Source: Botrimarina mediterranea (GTDB lineage Bacteria; Planctomycetota; Planctomycetia; Pirellulales; Lacipirellulaceae). From it: DNA of 64,000 nt. Location: positions 3,009,363 to 3,073,362 of the forward strand of contig NZ_CP036349.1 in NCBI RefSeq assembly GCF_007753265.1, written 5' to 3'. The notes under the pieces were generated by a model that was not told the origin of the DNA, ran no database searches, and saw only the letters and a program-made list of their open reading frames with translations. Positions 1-8,314 of the stretch are shown one piece after another (within the stretch, counting starts at the first letter, position 1; each line of letters starts with the position of its first letter). A program made the translations under genes and the position numbers.

Positions 1-357
1 ATCTTCGCCTTCGGCCTCCTGGTCCGCCGCGCGCCACGTATCTGCGGCGCCGCCGGCCTGATCACCAACGCGATCGTCTACGGCTCGCTCTGGTACCTGT
101 CGTCGAAGACAGACGTGTTCGCCGAGTACCCGTTCATGAACAACTTCTTGAACTGGATGGCGATCTCGTTCGTCGCGTGCCTCCTCGTGCTGTCGGCCCT
201 GACGGCGACGGCGCCGCTCAAGGAGCCCGTCACGTTCGAAGCCAACACCGACCTCGACCTGAAGAGCTCCAGCGGCGCCTGGATCGCTGGCCTCGTCGCC
301 ATCGCCCTGACGATCGTCTTCTACATCCTCTTCAGCCCGCTGGTGATCGCCCGCTGA
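1..357 (+). CDS. Sodium:solute symporter (SSS family), C-terminal fragment
   Basis: The reading frame is open from base 1 and stops at 357, so only the last 118 residues are in the window. It has three hydrophobic stretches: one at the start, one around residues 48-68 and one at the very end (around 97-118). Between the last two lies the APLKEP...TDLDLKSS loop, which I recognise from sugar-type Na+/solute symporters (SGLT-like SSS members). The likely role is inner-membrane uptake of a small solute driven by Na+. Substrate cannot be read from this fragment. A hairpin repeat begins directly after the stop. Confidence 0.8.
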   Translation: MFAFGLLVRRAPRICGAAGLITNAIVYGSLWYLSSKTDVFAEYPFMNNFLNWMAISFVACLLVLSALTATAPLKEPVTFEANTDLDLKSSSGAWIAGLVAIALTIVFYILFSPLVIAR

Positions 358-417
358 CGATTTTGACAGGATCGACAGGATGAACAGGATAAAGAATTGA
401 TCCTGTAAATCCTGTCT
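358..417. repeat. Palindromic spacer repeat, 'acaggat' family
   Basis: Short words of the form gacaggat/aacaggat are repeated three times (365-390) and then in inverted orientation (399-416), so the spacer between the symporter and the minus-strand oxidoreductase can fold into an imperfect hairpin. It occupies the whole spacer between the two convergent stops and may act as a bidirectional terminator. No T-run is visible, so that role is inferred. Confidence 0.7.
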
Positions 418-421
418 GGCT

Positions 422-1843
422 TCACTTGCCTTTCGTGATGGCGAGCACCTGCTCACGCTCGGGCCGTTCCTTGTAGAACGGGTCGAGCGGGTAGCAGCCC
501 GACACGATGCCGTTGCGCGGGGCGGTGGTGCATTCGCTGAACGTCCGGCAGACGCGCTTGCGGACGAGTGACTTGCCCGCGAACACGTCGGCCGGCAGGT
601 CGGGGTACGACAGGACCATCCGGCCCAGGCCGATGGAGTCCACCATCCCGCTACGGACTGCGGCTTGCCCGACGTTTGGCAGGCAGTCTTGGAGGTACGT
701 GTAGCCCGAGCCAACGATCACCAGATCGGGGTGCTCGCTCTTGAGCTTCGCCGTCGCGTCGATCTGCCGCGCGACGCCCGCCAGCGGGTCCTCGGGCGGC
801 TGGTAACCGTCCGAGGGCGGGAACGCCGCGGGGCGCTGGATGTGGGGGTTGTAGTAGGGGCTGCCGCAGGTCGTGCAGACGAGGCGGATGCCCAGTTCCT
901 TGAGCAGCGAGAGAAACTTGCTCGGCTCGGTGAGGTCGATTCCACCTTGGCCGTCGCCGCCGAAGGCGTAAGGGTAAGCGCCAGCGACCTCAGGGACGCC
1001 GTCGCCATCGGGCCCCGGCTTATACGGCGAGTAGTCGAAGACGCTCAGCCGTACGCCAATCGCCAGGCCCGGCGCCGCGGCGCGGACGCCAGCGACGACG
1101 TTCCGCAAGAAGCGTGTGCGGCCTTCAAAATCGCCGCCGTACTTGCCGGGGCGGTCGAAGCCCGACAGCAGCTCGTGCCCCAAGTAGCCGTGGCAGTGCT
1201 TCACGTCAATGAACGCGTAACCAATTTTCTGCGCGAGCACCGCCGCCGCGATGAAGTCATCCACCAGCCGATCAAGATCATCGTCCGACAGGATGGCGCC
1301 GTCGTCGGTGACGCCCGCCCGCGGGTCAAGCACCGGGTGGCGGTAGGCGATCCGCGGTTCGAGCCGCTTCTTGTCGTTCGGCCGCGCGTAGCGGCCCGAG
1401 TGCGTCAGTTGGAGGCCGACCACGAGGCCATCGTCGCTGCCGAACGCCTTCACATGTTCGCCGACGAGCTCTTCGCGAAGCGACTCGATCGACGAGGCCG
1501 TCGCGTCGTTGAGCATCAACTGGTTGGGATTGGCCCGCCCATCGTGCCGGACGGCGACCGCCTCGCCCCCCCAGATCAGTCCGGCGCCGCTGAGCCCAAA
1601 GTTCCGCCACCGCCTGCGCGTCAGGTCGGTCGGCGTGCCGTCGGCCTCGCCGTCCCAGCCCTCCATCGGCAGGATCGTCCATCGGTTGCCGATGACGCCC
1701 GCGCCCGAGTCGATCGGCTGCCACAGCGTCGAGCCCGCCCCCGCCTCGACCGTCTCATCGAACGGCATCGGGGCGCCGATCTCATTGAGCCGTGACTGGA
1801 AGGCGTCGGCGGTCTTGAGGCTGGCGATCTTGGGAAAGTTCAT
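422..1843 (-). CDS. Old Yellow Enzyme-like NADH:flavin oxidoreductase
   Basis: 473 residues, consistent with a single-domain FMN TIM-barrel ene-reductase of the NADH:flavin oxidoreductase/NADH oxidase family. Seen: [10 protein letters not shown] around residue 145, the active-site-like [13 protein letters not shown] segment with [12 protein letters not shown] after it, and a late [15 protein letters not shown] stretch that fits the FMN phosphate-binding end of the barrel. A Cys-rich segment (CRTFSEC, then SGC) follows at the position where dienoyl-CoA reductases have their Fe-S cysteines, but the spacing is different and the FAD/NADPH domain is absent. Substrate is unknown. It is divergent from the AraC-type gene at 2033, which makes that gene a candidate regulator. 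Confidence 0.85.
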   Translation of the reverse strand: MNFPKIASLKTADAFQSRLNEIGAPMPFDETVEAGAGSTLWQPIDSGAGVIGNRWTILPMEGWDGEADGTPTDLTRRRWRNFGLSGAGLIWGGEAVAVRHDGRANPNQLMLNDATASSIESLREELVGEHVKAFGSDDGLVVGLQLTHSGRYARPNDKKRLEPRIAYRHPVLDPRAGVTDDGAILSDDDLDRLVDDFIAAAVLAQKIGYAFIDVKHCHGYLGHELLSGFDRPGKYGGDFEGRTRFLRNVVAGVRAAAPGLAIGVRLSVFDYSPYKPGPDGDGVPEVAGAYPYAFGGDGQGGIDLTEPSKFLSLLKELGIRLVCTTCGSPYYNPHIQRPAAFPPSDGYQPPEDPLAGVARQIDATAKLKSEHPDLVIVGSGYTYLQDCLPNVGQAAVRSGMVDSIGLGRMVLSYPDLPADVFAGKSLVRKRVCRTFSECTTAPRNGIVSGCYPLDPFYKERPEREQVLAITKGK

Positions 1844-1876
1844 GAGAGTGGCAAGAGAAGGCAGGGCTGTCGAGAA

Positions 1877-1947
1877 AACCGGGGGCTAAGGCCCCGCGGC
1901 TGATTTGTGGCGCCTATGAATCAGCCGCGGGGCCTTAGCCCCCGGTT
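1877..1947. repeat. Perfect 29-bp inverted repeat, 'ggggctaaggcccc' family
   Basis: Arms 1877-1905 and 1919-1947 are exact reverse complements around a 13-bp loop. Each arm contains a smaller palindrome (ggggctaaggcccc). The element sits in the divergent promoter region of the oxidoreductase and the AraC-type regulator. A single copy of the same arm, with one base changed, occurs at 53607-53635, so this is a dispersed family with at least three half-units in the window. Confidence 0.9.
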
Positions 1948-2032
1948 CATACGCACCGCCAAAGTAGTTGCATCGGCACGATCCGTCTTTGAGAATTGAG
2001 CCGAAACGATTTGCAAATCGGGCAATTCCGCG

Positions 2033-2866
2033 ATGCCGTCCCACAAAACCCGCCACGCCCTCCCCGAAACGCTCCCGCCGTGGGGCGTCGCGGTGCTGGA
2101 AAGCCACCACGCCCTCGACTGGACGATGGACTGGCGCCGGCACCCCTTCCTGAAGGTCATTTACGTGCTGGCGGGGGAGGGGACCGTCGAGGTCGCTAGC
2201 AGGGGGTTGCCGTTCACGGCCGGCGACCTCGTGGTGGTTCCGCCCGAACGCCGCAACCGGATCATCGACGCCCCGGGGCAGCCGTCGTCGCTCTACGTGC
2301 TCTGCGTTACGCCGGCAGTGCTGCGGTTCGACCGAGCCTTGATCGCCCGGCTGCCGGCCGGCTGCGCCGAGCGGTCGAGCTATCTGGCGAATCGGGCGGA
2401 AGCGATCTTCCGTCGGCTGTTGTTCCAACAGTCGCACGGCGGGGCGAGCGCGAGCATCGCGATGGTCGCCTCGGCCTTGGAGCTGCTGGCGCTGTTGTTG
2501 GAGCCCCCTCAGGAACAAGCCGAAGACACGAGCAAGGCCCGACGCGAGGTCCGCCGCTATGTCAGCCGGCTCGACACCCACTTCTTCGAGACCACAACGA
2601 TCGACGACGCGGCCCGCCGGCTCGGCCTCTCGCGCAGGCGCTTCACGCAGCTCTTCAAAGAAGAGACCGGCCAGGGCTGGCTCGCCTATGTCCACGAGCG
2701 TGCGGTGGATCACGCCGCGCGACTACTCGCCGAGACTGAGGCGCCGATCGCCGCGGTAGCGTTTGAGTGTGGGTTCAGCGACCTCTCGACGTTCTACCGC
2801 CGCTTCAAGTCGCTCCGCGGCGTTAGCCCCGGAGAGTGGCGGCGGCAGGCGCGCGGAGAGGGCTAG
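2033..2866 (+). CDS. AraC-family transcriptional regulator
   Basis: 277 residues. The N-terminal half reads as a cupin-like ligand-binding domain (VIYVLAGEGTVEV, then GDLVVVPPERRNRI at about residues 65-82). The C-terminal 100 residues hold the two AraC helix-turn-helix motifs: TIDDAARRLGLSRRRFTQLFKE and IAAVAFECGFSDLSTFYRRFK followed by GVSPGEWRR. It likely binds DNA next to its own promoter and controls the divergent oxidoreductase. Its stop interlocks with that of the convergent AI-2E gene in a shared CTAG, so the two coding regions overlap by four bases. The start is uncertain because no strong ribosome site is visible. Confidence 0.88.
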   Translation: MPSHKTRHALPETLPPWGVAVLESHHALDWTMDWRRHPFLKVIYVLAGEGTVEVASRGLPFTAGDLVVVPPERRNRIIDAPGQPSSLYVLCVTPAVLRFDRALIARLPAGCAERSSYLANRAEAIFRRLLFQQSHGGASASIAMVASALELLALLLEPPQEQAEDTSKARREVRRYVSRLDTHFFETTTIDDAARRLGLSRRRFTQLFKEETGQGWLAYVHERAVDHAARLLAETEAPIAAVAFECGFSDLSTFYRRFKSLRGVSPGEWRRQARGEG

Positions 2867-4233
2867 GCCGGCTTGGGCACGCTGTCGCCGTTCTCCTCAG
2901 CCTCCTCGGCGATCACGTCGAGTTCTTTGCGGAGCATCAGCAGCAAGGCCTGCATGAACGCCACCAGCATCGGGCCAACGAGGATCCCGATCGGCCCCAG
3001 CAACTGCAGACCGCCCAACACGCTCAGCAGCGCCAAGAGCGGGTGGAGGTTCGACTGCCCGTGCAGCACCCAGGGCTTGATCAAGTTGTCGATCGACGAC
3101 ACCACCGCGAATCCGTAGATCGTCATCCCGATCGCTGGCCACAGATCACCCTGCGCGAAGTAGACCCACAGCGCGACCGGGATCCACACCGCTGTCGCGC
3201 CGACGAACGGTACGATCGCCAGCAGCATCGTCAACACGGTTAGCAGGATAACCGGCGGATGGATCCGCAAGTTCTCCGGGACTTGGTCGATGTCGCCGCC
3301 GTACTGGGCCAGCGCGTTCGCCGGCGCCCAGTCGTCGATGACGAAGTAATAGCCAATGCCGCCAAGAATCCCTTGGACGAACGCCGACAAGAGCGTCGCC
3401 AGCACCACGGCTCGGCTAACCGTAGCGAATTGCACCAGCAATTCGCGTTCGTAGTCGTCGTCTAGCGGCGACAGGTGCATGAGCGTCTCGACGATCTTTG
3501 GGCCGTCGGCCAGGAAGAAGTAGAGCGCGAAAATCATGATCGCCATGCCGACCAAGAATCCGACCAATGCCTGAACCCCGACCCAACCAACCTTGACGAC
3601 CTGCTGGGCCGCGTTCTGCGCCAACTTGGCGGGTTCGAACTCTTCGTTCATGTTGACACGGTACCACTCGGCAAACGGCTGCATCCACGCCGTCAGGGCT
3701 TTCCCTACTCCTCCCGCCGCCTCGTCTTCGGCGGCGTCTTCTTGCTCTTCTTTGTGATCAACGCCGTCGGGAATGACGGAATCCTCCTCGCCTTCGGCCG
3801 CCGCCGGGGCCTCAGTGTCGGCGTTTGTCTGGACGACTCGCACAATCTGCGAGGTCTCCACAAACGCCATCCAGCCGAGCAGCGCTGTCGGCACGACAAC
3901 GCCGAGCGTGATGAGGGTCGTCGTCGCCAACGCGGCCAACTGATTGCGGCCGCCGACCTTATTGAGAATCCAAACATGCAGCGGCTTGAACACCACCGTC
4001 AGCACTGCCGCCAAGAAGAGCGGCACGAGGAATGTCGCCATCACCCGGAAGAACAGCACGCTGATCCCTAGCAACACCGCCACCAGCACGATCAGCGAGA
4101 TCACCCGCGGTACGCCGGGCATCGAGACCGACAGCGGCGGCGCGTCGTCGATCGCCTCGGCAATGCTGTGGATATCGCTCCCCTCCGACGGTTCAGGCTT
4201 CTCGGCGGGGGGCGTTGGCTTCGACTTCGACAC
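2863..4233 (-). CDS. AI-2E family transporter (PerM/TqsA-like)
   Basis: A multi-pass membrane protein with the AI-2E-family layout: two N-terminal helices (VISLIVLVAVLLGISVLFF...), then a helix-loop region, then helices near the end including LLTVLTMLLAIVPFVGATAVWIPVA and LLALLSVLGGLQLLGPIGILVGPML, the family's most conserved segment. An unusually long acidic insert (AAAEGEEDSVIPDG...EDAAEDEAAGG) lies after helix 3. I chose GTG at 4233 because AGGA stands seven bases upstream; an in-frame GTG at 4305 would add 24 residues with no family resemblance. Members export small molecules or ions; the substrate here is unknown. Confidence 0.85.
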   Translation of the reverse strand: MSKSKPTPPAEKPEPSEGSDIHSIAEAIDDAPPLSVSMPGVPRVISLIVLVAVLLGISVLFFRVMATFLVPLFLAAVLTVVFKPLHVWILNKVGGRNQLAALATTTLITLGVVVPTALLGWMAFVETSQIVRVVQTNADTEAPAAAEGEEDSVIPDGVDHKEEQEDAAEDEAAGGVGKALTAWMQPFAEWYRVNMNEEFEPAKLAQNAAQQVVKVGWVGVQALVGFLVGMAIMIFALYFFLADGPKIVETLMHLSPLDDDYERELLVQFATVSRAVVLATLLSAFVQGILGGIGYYFVIDDWAPANALAQYGGDIDQVPENLRIHPPVILLTVLTMLLAIVPFVGATAVWIPVALWVYFAQGDLWPAIGMTIYGFAVVSSIDNLIKPWVLHGQSNLHPLLALLSVLGGLQLLGPIGILVGPMLVAFMQALLLMLRKELDVIAEEAEENGDSVPKPA

Positions 4234-4319
4234 GGGTGGGGTTCCTGCAGGGGCTTGAGGCGGCGAGTATAACCGCCCCGGGATTCGCCGCGGAATGCGG
4301 GCCACTCAATCAGTGAAGC

Positions 4320-5354
4320 GTGAACGAACAGCCCCTAAGTGAGCGAACAACGACCAAGCCCCTCTGGCGGCGTTGGGTCGTCGCTGCCATCAAGTTCGCG
4401 TTCCTAGCCTTGGTCTTGGCTTTCGTCGCGCAAACCTTCCGCGATGGCCTCCGCGACCTCTATCAGCAGAAGCTGACGTTCTCCTGGTCGCACCTCGTCG
4501 CCGCCTGCGTGGCGTACGCGCTTGCCCAGCTGACGATGGGTGTCTTTTGGCGTCGCGTGCTGGCAGCCATCGGCCGACCGACAAAGCTCACCGAAGCCCT
4601 CTCGACTTACTACATTAGCCAGCCCGGCAAGTACGTCCCCGGTAAGGCGTCGGTCATCCTGATCCGCGCCACGCGGTTGCACTCGGCCGCAATGCGATCC
4701 GGCGAACACGCCGACTACAAGACCTCGCTAGTCGCCGCCGGGGCGTCCTCGTTCTACGAGACGCTCTGCTTCATGTCCGTTGGCGCGATCCTTGCGGCGG
4801 GACTGATCCCGTTGGTGGACGGAACCGACGAGCTACGGTGGCTAACGCCCGCGTCGCTTGCCTTGGCGCTAATCTGTCTCGCGCCGGCGGCGCCACCGGC
4901 TTTCCGCTGGCTGCTGGGGCGTTTTACGGCTTCATCAGGCAGGGCCGAGCTGCGTGACCGGCTTCGCCAAAGCCTCGGCTACGACCTGGCGGCTTACGGC
5001 GTCCTCTCCGCCCTTGGCGCCTGGTGCCTGCTGTCGGTCTTTCTGTGGCTAACGGCCGAGGCCATTGGGATGGCGGGCGGGCGAGGAGTTGCCGATCTAC
5101 CGTTCTGGACTTTGGCCGCCACGCTGCCGACGGCGGCGGGCTTCGTCTCGCTGCTTCCGGCTGGGATCGGGGTCCGTGAGGCCGTCTCCTTGGCCGTCTT
5201 GGCGCCCGTTTTAGGGGACGGTGGGGCGGTGGCGGTCACCGCGGCCTCCCGGCTGCTCGGGGTTGCGACGGAGGTCGCCGTCTGTGCTAGCCTGCTAGTA
5301 GGCGAGTTCCTCCGTCAACGCCGCCGCAACGCCCCTACCCGCGAAACGCCTTGA
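4320..5354 (+). CDS. Lysylphosphatidylglycerol synthase transmembrane-type protein (UPF0104)
   Basis: 344 residues with about eight hydrophobic segments. Seen: YYISQPGKYVPGKASVILIRA, which matches the conserved loop of the LPG-synthase TM/flippase-like family, and a late LPAGIGVREAVSLAVL segment, the second conserved block. Such proteins are usually linked to lipid or polyprenyl-glycan movement across the inner membrane. It starts with GTG and overlaps the downstream glycosyltransferase by four bases (TTGA), pointing to translational coupling and a shared pathway in glycolipid synthesis. Confidence 0.82.
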   Translation: MNEQPLSERTTTKPLWRRWVVAAIKFAFLALVLAFVAQTFRDGLRDLYQQKLTFSWSHLVAACVAYALAQLTMGVFWRRVLAAIGRPTKLTEALSTYYISQPGKYVPGKASVILIRATRLHSAAMRSGEHADYKTSLVAAGASSFYETLCFMSVGAILAAGLIPLVDGTDELRWLTPASLALALICLAPAAPPAFRWLLGRFTASSGRAELRDRLRQSLGYDLAAYGVLSALGAWCLLSVFLWLTAEAIGMAGGRGVADLPFWTLAATLPTAAGFVSLLPAGIGVREAVSLAVLAPVLGDGGAVAVTAASRLLGVATEVAVCASLLVGEFLRQRRRNAPTRETP

Positions 5355-6379
5355 GCGACTCTCCCGGACACAGCCGCCCCGCTGACACCCTCGCCGTTTC
5401 GGTGGTCGTTCCCCTGTTGGACGAGTCGGCCACGCTCGTCGAACTCCACCGCCAACTGCGCGCCGTCGCCGAGCGGGAAGGGTACGCGATGCAGGTCGTC
5501 TTCGTCGATGACGGCTCGAAGGACGACTCATGGCGGGTCATCCATGCGCTGGCCGACAAAGACCCACAGGTCCTCGGCGTCCGCTTCCGCCGCAACTTCG
5601 GCAAGGCCGACGCCCTGGACGCCGGTTTTAGGGCCGCCACGGCCCCGTACGTCGTCACGATCGACGCCGACCTCCAAGATGACCCCAACGAGATCCCGGC
5701 CCTCCTAGCCAAGCTCCAGCCCTCAGACGGGGGCTACGACGTGGTCAGCGGCTGGAAGATCGACCGCAAGGACCCCTGGCACAAACGCTGGCCGTCGCTC
5801 GGCTTCAACGCCCTGGCGAGCTGGCTCACCGGCGTCCGCCTCCACGACCACAACTGCGGCCTCAAGGCCTACCGCAGCGAAGCCCTCGCCGACGTCAACC
5901 TCTACGGCGAGCTGCACCGCTTCGTGCCGGTGCTCGCCGCGGCGCGGGGCTACCGCGTCACCGAGGTCGCCGTGCACCACCGGCCGCGGGAGTTCGGCGT
6001 CTCGAAGTACGGCGTCTCGCGGATCCTCAAGGGCCTGATGGACCTGATCACGATCAAGTTCCTCACCGGCTACGGCGACCGCCCCCAACATGTCCTCGGC
6101 GGCTTCGGCTTGGTGAGTTTCGGCCTCGGCAGCCTGGGACTCATCTACCTCGCGCTGCGTTGGATCGTCTCACGCCTCTTCGAGGACCTCGACCCCGTCC
6201 ACTTACACGAGACCGCCGCTCTCTACTACAGCCTCGCGCTATGCCTCGTAGGCGCCCAGTTCCTCGCCGTCGGCCTCCTCGGCGCGATGATCACCGCGTC
6301 CCTCTCCCGCCGCGAACCCGGCTACTCCGTCGCTGAGCGGATCGAAGCGAAGAATGGGACGCGGATTGACGCAGATTAA
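5351..6379 (+). CDS. Family 2 glycosyltransferase (DPM1/GtrB-like) with C-terminal membrane helices
   Basis: 342 residues. The GT-A nucleotide-sugar fold is clear: VSVVVPLLDES near the start, VVFVDDGSKDDS, then TIDADLQDDP with the catalytic-type DAD, and later HNCGLKAYRSEAL. Two hydrophobic segments follow (FGLVSFGLGSLGLIYLAL and LALCLVGAQFLAVGLLGAMI), the arrangement of enzymes that load a sugar on undecaprenyl or dolichyl phosphate. The start is TTG inside the upstream stop. The last ten or so codons (KNGTRIDAD) and the stop lie inside the palindromic repeat 6349-6453, so the original C-terminus may have been different. Confidence 0.9.
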   Translation: MSDSPGHSRPADTLAVSVVVPLLDESATLVELHRQLRAVAEREGYAMQVVFVDDGSKDDSWRVIHALADKDPQVLGVRFRRNFGKADALDAGFRAATAPYVVTIDADLQDDPNEIPALLAKLQPSDGGYDVVSGWKIDRKDPWHKRWPSLGFNALASWLTGVRLHDHNCGLKAYRSEALADVNLYGELHRFVPVLAAARGYRVTEVAVHHRPREFGVSKYGVSRILKGLMDLITIKFLTGYGDRPQHVLGGFGLVSFGLGSLGLIYLALRWIVSRLFEDLDPVHLHETAALYYSLALCLVGAQFLAVGLLGAMITASLSRREPGYSVAERIEAKNGTRIDAD

Positions 6380-6453
6380 AAGGATGAACGCAGATACATT
6401 TTTCTTCATCCGCGCCCATCCTTTGAATCCGTGTCATCCGCGTCCCATTCTTC
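6349..6453. repeat. Palindromic repeat 'gcggat' family overlapping a gene end
   Basis: An 18-bp arm at 6349-6366 is perfectly repeated inverted at 6436-6453, with imperfect pairing continuing inward. The left arm encodes the last residues and the stop of the glycosyltransferase, and the right arm ends eight bases before the next ATG. The element therefore fills the whole junction between two genes of the cluster. Confidence 0.85.
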
Positions 6454-6460
6454 AGAAGCA

Positions 6461-7999
6461 ATGAGCGAGTCCGCACAACCAACCGCCACATCGGGACTCG
6501 GCGCCCCCCAGCGCTGGATCCTCTACACGCTGCTGATCGCTACGGCCTTTGGCCAAGCGGCCGGTAAGATTCTTGCGGTCAACTCGACCGACCTGGCGCG
6601 ACTCGAGAAGTACCGCATCGACGCAGCTCTCAGTGGCGAGCGGACGAAGCTTGAGAAGCAGGGTCTCACCGCTCCAGAGATCGAAGCGGGTCTCGCCGAG
6701 CGCCGCGAAGAACTCGAAGGCAAGTTACGGCTCCAGCGTCCGTTCCTGAGCGCTAACGACCGCAGCCGCTGGATGGCGATCCGCGCGATCGCCGAGAATG
6801 GCAACCACGAGATTGATCCGTTTCTCCGAGAGCCGACCTGGGACACCATCGACATGGTGCAGCACGTCGGCCGCGATGGCGAGCCGCACCAGTACTCGAG
6901 CAAGCCGCCGCTGCTGATGGTGATGATCGCGGGGCCGTATTGGGTGCTGATGCAGCTCACCGGCACGACGCTCGGCGAGTCGCCCTACGAGCTCGGCCGC
7001 ACGCTGTTGCTGTTGCTCAATGGCGGGTCGCTGGTGGTGATGCTCGCCGCAATTGGCCGGATTATCGAACGCACAGGCACGGGGGACATCGACCGCCTGT
7101 TCGCGATGGCGACCGCTTGCTTCGGCGCCCAATTGCTGGCGTTTACGCCGGTGCTCAACAACCACCTCTTCGGCGCCGCCGCGGCCGCGGTGACGTGTGA
7201 CCTCTGGCAGATGCTGCTGCGCTCGGACAAGCCACGGCTCGGCCTGTCGCTGGCAACCGGATTGGTAGCCGCCTTTATGGTGACCTGCGAGTTGCCCGCG
7301 CTCGCGCTGGCGACGCTCGTCGCCATGTCGCTCCTCTACTCCCGCACGGGCGAGACTCTGAAGGGTTTCGCCATCGGCGCCGCGATTGTCACGGCGGCGT
7401 TCTTCGCCACCAACTACTGGGCCCACAACAGCCTGCGGCCGCCCTACGCTCACCGCAGCCAGACCGACCCCGCCGATAACTGGTACGACTACGAGTACAC
7501 CGTGAATGGCAAGACGCGCGAGAGCTACTGGCGCAACCGCCAGGGGATCGACCGCGGCGAACCCTCGAAAGGCGTCTACGCCTTCCACGCGCTGGTCGGG
7601 CACCACGGCATCTTTTCACTGACGCCGGTGTGGCTGTTGAGCTTCGCGGGCATGGGTCTGCTTATGGGCGCCGCTGACCCCCCCAACCGCAAGCTCGCCT
7701 GGGCCACGTTCCTTACGACCGGGGCGTGCCTCGTCTTCTTCATCCTGCTGCGGCCGCAAGACGACCGTAATTACGGCGGCATGACCAACGGTTTCCGCTG
7801 GGTCTTCTGGCTGGCGCCGCTGTGGATCGCGATGCTCCCCCGCGCCATCGAACCCCTCCGCCGCAGCCGTCTCGGCATGGGCCTCGCCGCCGCCCTGCTA
7901 GCGTGGTCCGCCATGTCCGCCAGCTACCCCACCTGGAACCCCTGGACGAGCCCCTGGATCCACCGCTGGATGGACCACCTGGGCTTCACCCTCTTGTAG
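6461..7999 (+). CDS. Multi-pass membrane protein, possibly glycosyltransferase-like (unknown)
   Basis: 512 residues from ATG 6461; an earlier in-frame GTG at 6431 lies inside the repeat and is less likely. After one N-terminal helix comes an extracytoplasmic segment of about 120 residues rich in charged helices (TKLEKQGLTAPEIEAGLAE), then about nine hydrophobic segments. The segment DPADNWYDYEYTVNGKTRESYW looks like a loop outside the membrane. I do not recognise a catalytic motif; the position next to a flippase-like protein and a GT2 suggests a role in the same glycan or glycolipid pathway. It could be a distant GT-C-fold enzyme. Confidence 0.7.
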   Translation: MSESAQPTATSGLGAPQRWILYTLLIATAFGQAAGKILAVNSTDLARLEKYRIDAALSGERTKLEKQGLTAPEIEAGLAERREELEGKLRLQRPFLSANDRSRWMAIRAIAENGNHEIDPFLREPTWDTIDMVQHVGRDGEPHQYSSKPPLLMVMIAGPYWVLMQLTGTTLGESPYELGRTLLLLLNGGSLVVMLAAIGRIIERTGTGDIDRLFAMATACFGAQLLAFTPVLNNHLFGAAAAAVTCDLWQMLLRSDKPRLGLSLATGLVAAFMVTCELPALALATLVAMSLLYSRTGETLKGFAIGAAIVTAAFFATNYWAHNSLRPPYAHRSQTDPADNWYDYEYTVNGKTRESYWRNRQGIDRGEPSKGVYAFHALVGHHGIFSLTPVWLLSFAGMGLLMGAADPPNRKLAWATFLTTGACLVFFILLRPQDDRNYGGMTNGFRWVFWLAPLWIAMLPRAIEPLRRSRLGMGLAAALLAWSAMSASYPTWNPWTSPWIHRWMDHLGFTLL

Positions 8000-8010
8000 G
8001 TTGATTACGG

Positions 8011-8263
8011 GAAGGAGATAGGGGGATGTTGGTGATAGAGGGGATCGCAAGCGGGTAGATGCTCGGACCCTGATGCAAACCGCCTTACATTGCGAGCCCA
8101 CTAGTGCGGCAATTGGGGATAGACGGGCAGTCGCTATGCGACTGCCCGTCTATCCCCAAAAGGAAGCACGAAAAGCCCACTAGGTCGAAGGACCCCCGAA
8201 GCGCACCCCCACAAACCACCCGCCTGCGATCCCCCCTATCACCAACATCCCCCCATCTCCTTC
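8011..8263. repeat. Nested palindromes with flanking 10-bp direct repeats
   Basis: Outer arms 8011-8055 and 8219-8263 pair at 42 of 45 bases. Inside lies a second, unrelated palindrome with perfect 22-bp arms (8113-8134 and 8138-8159, loop of three). The inner element is bordered by the 10-bp direct repeat agcccactag at 8095-8104 and 8174-8183, as expected for target duplication after insertion into the loop of the outer palindrome. This covers nearly the whole 315-bp spacer between 7999 and 8315. Confidence 0.88.
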
Positions 8264-8314
8264 AAAAAAAGCCGCCCTCCTCCCGCTGACGCGAGAGGGT
8301 AAACTAGCCGGACT

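Noticed and set aside
1886-2713. Long minus-strand open frame over the AraC-type gene
   Set aside because: Antisense of a well-supported regulator with recognisable HTH motifs; the frame is open only because of high GC.
6431-6460. GTG start at 6431 for the membrane protein
   Set aside because: Lies in the arm of the palindromic repeat; ATG 6461 is more likely.
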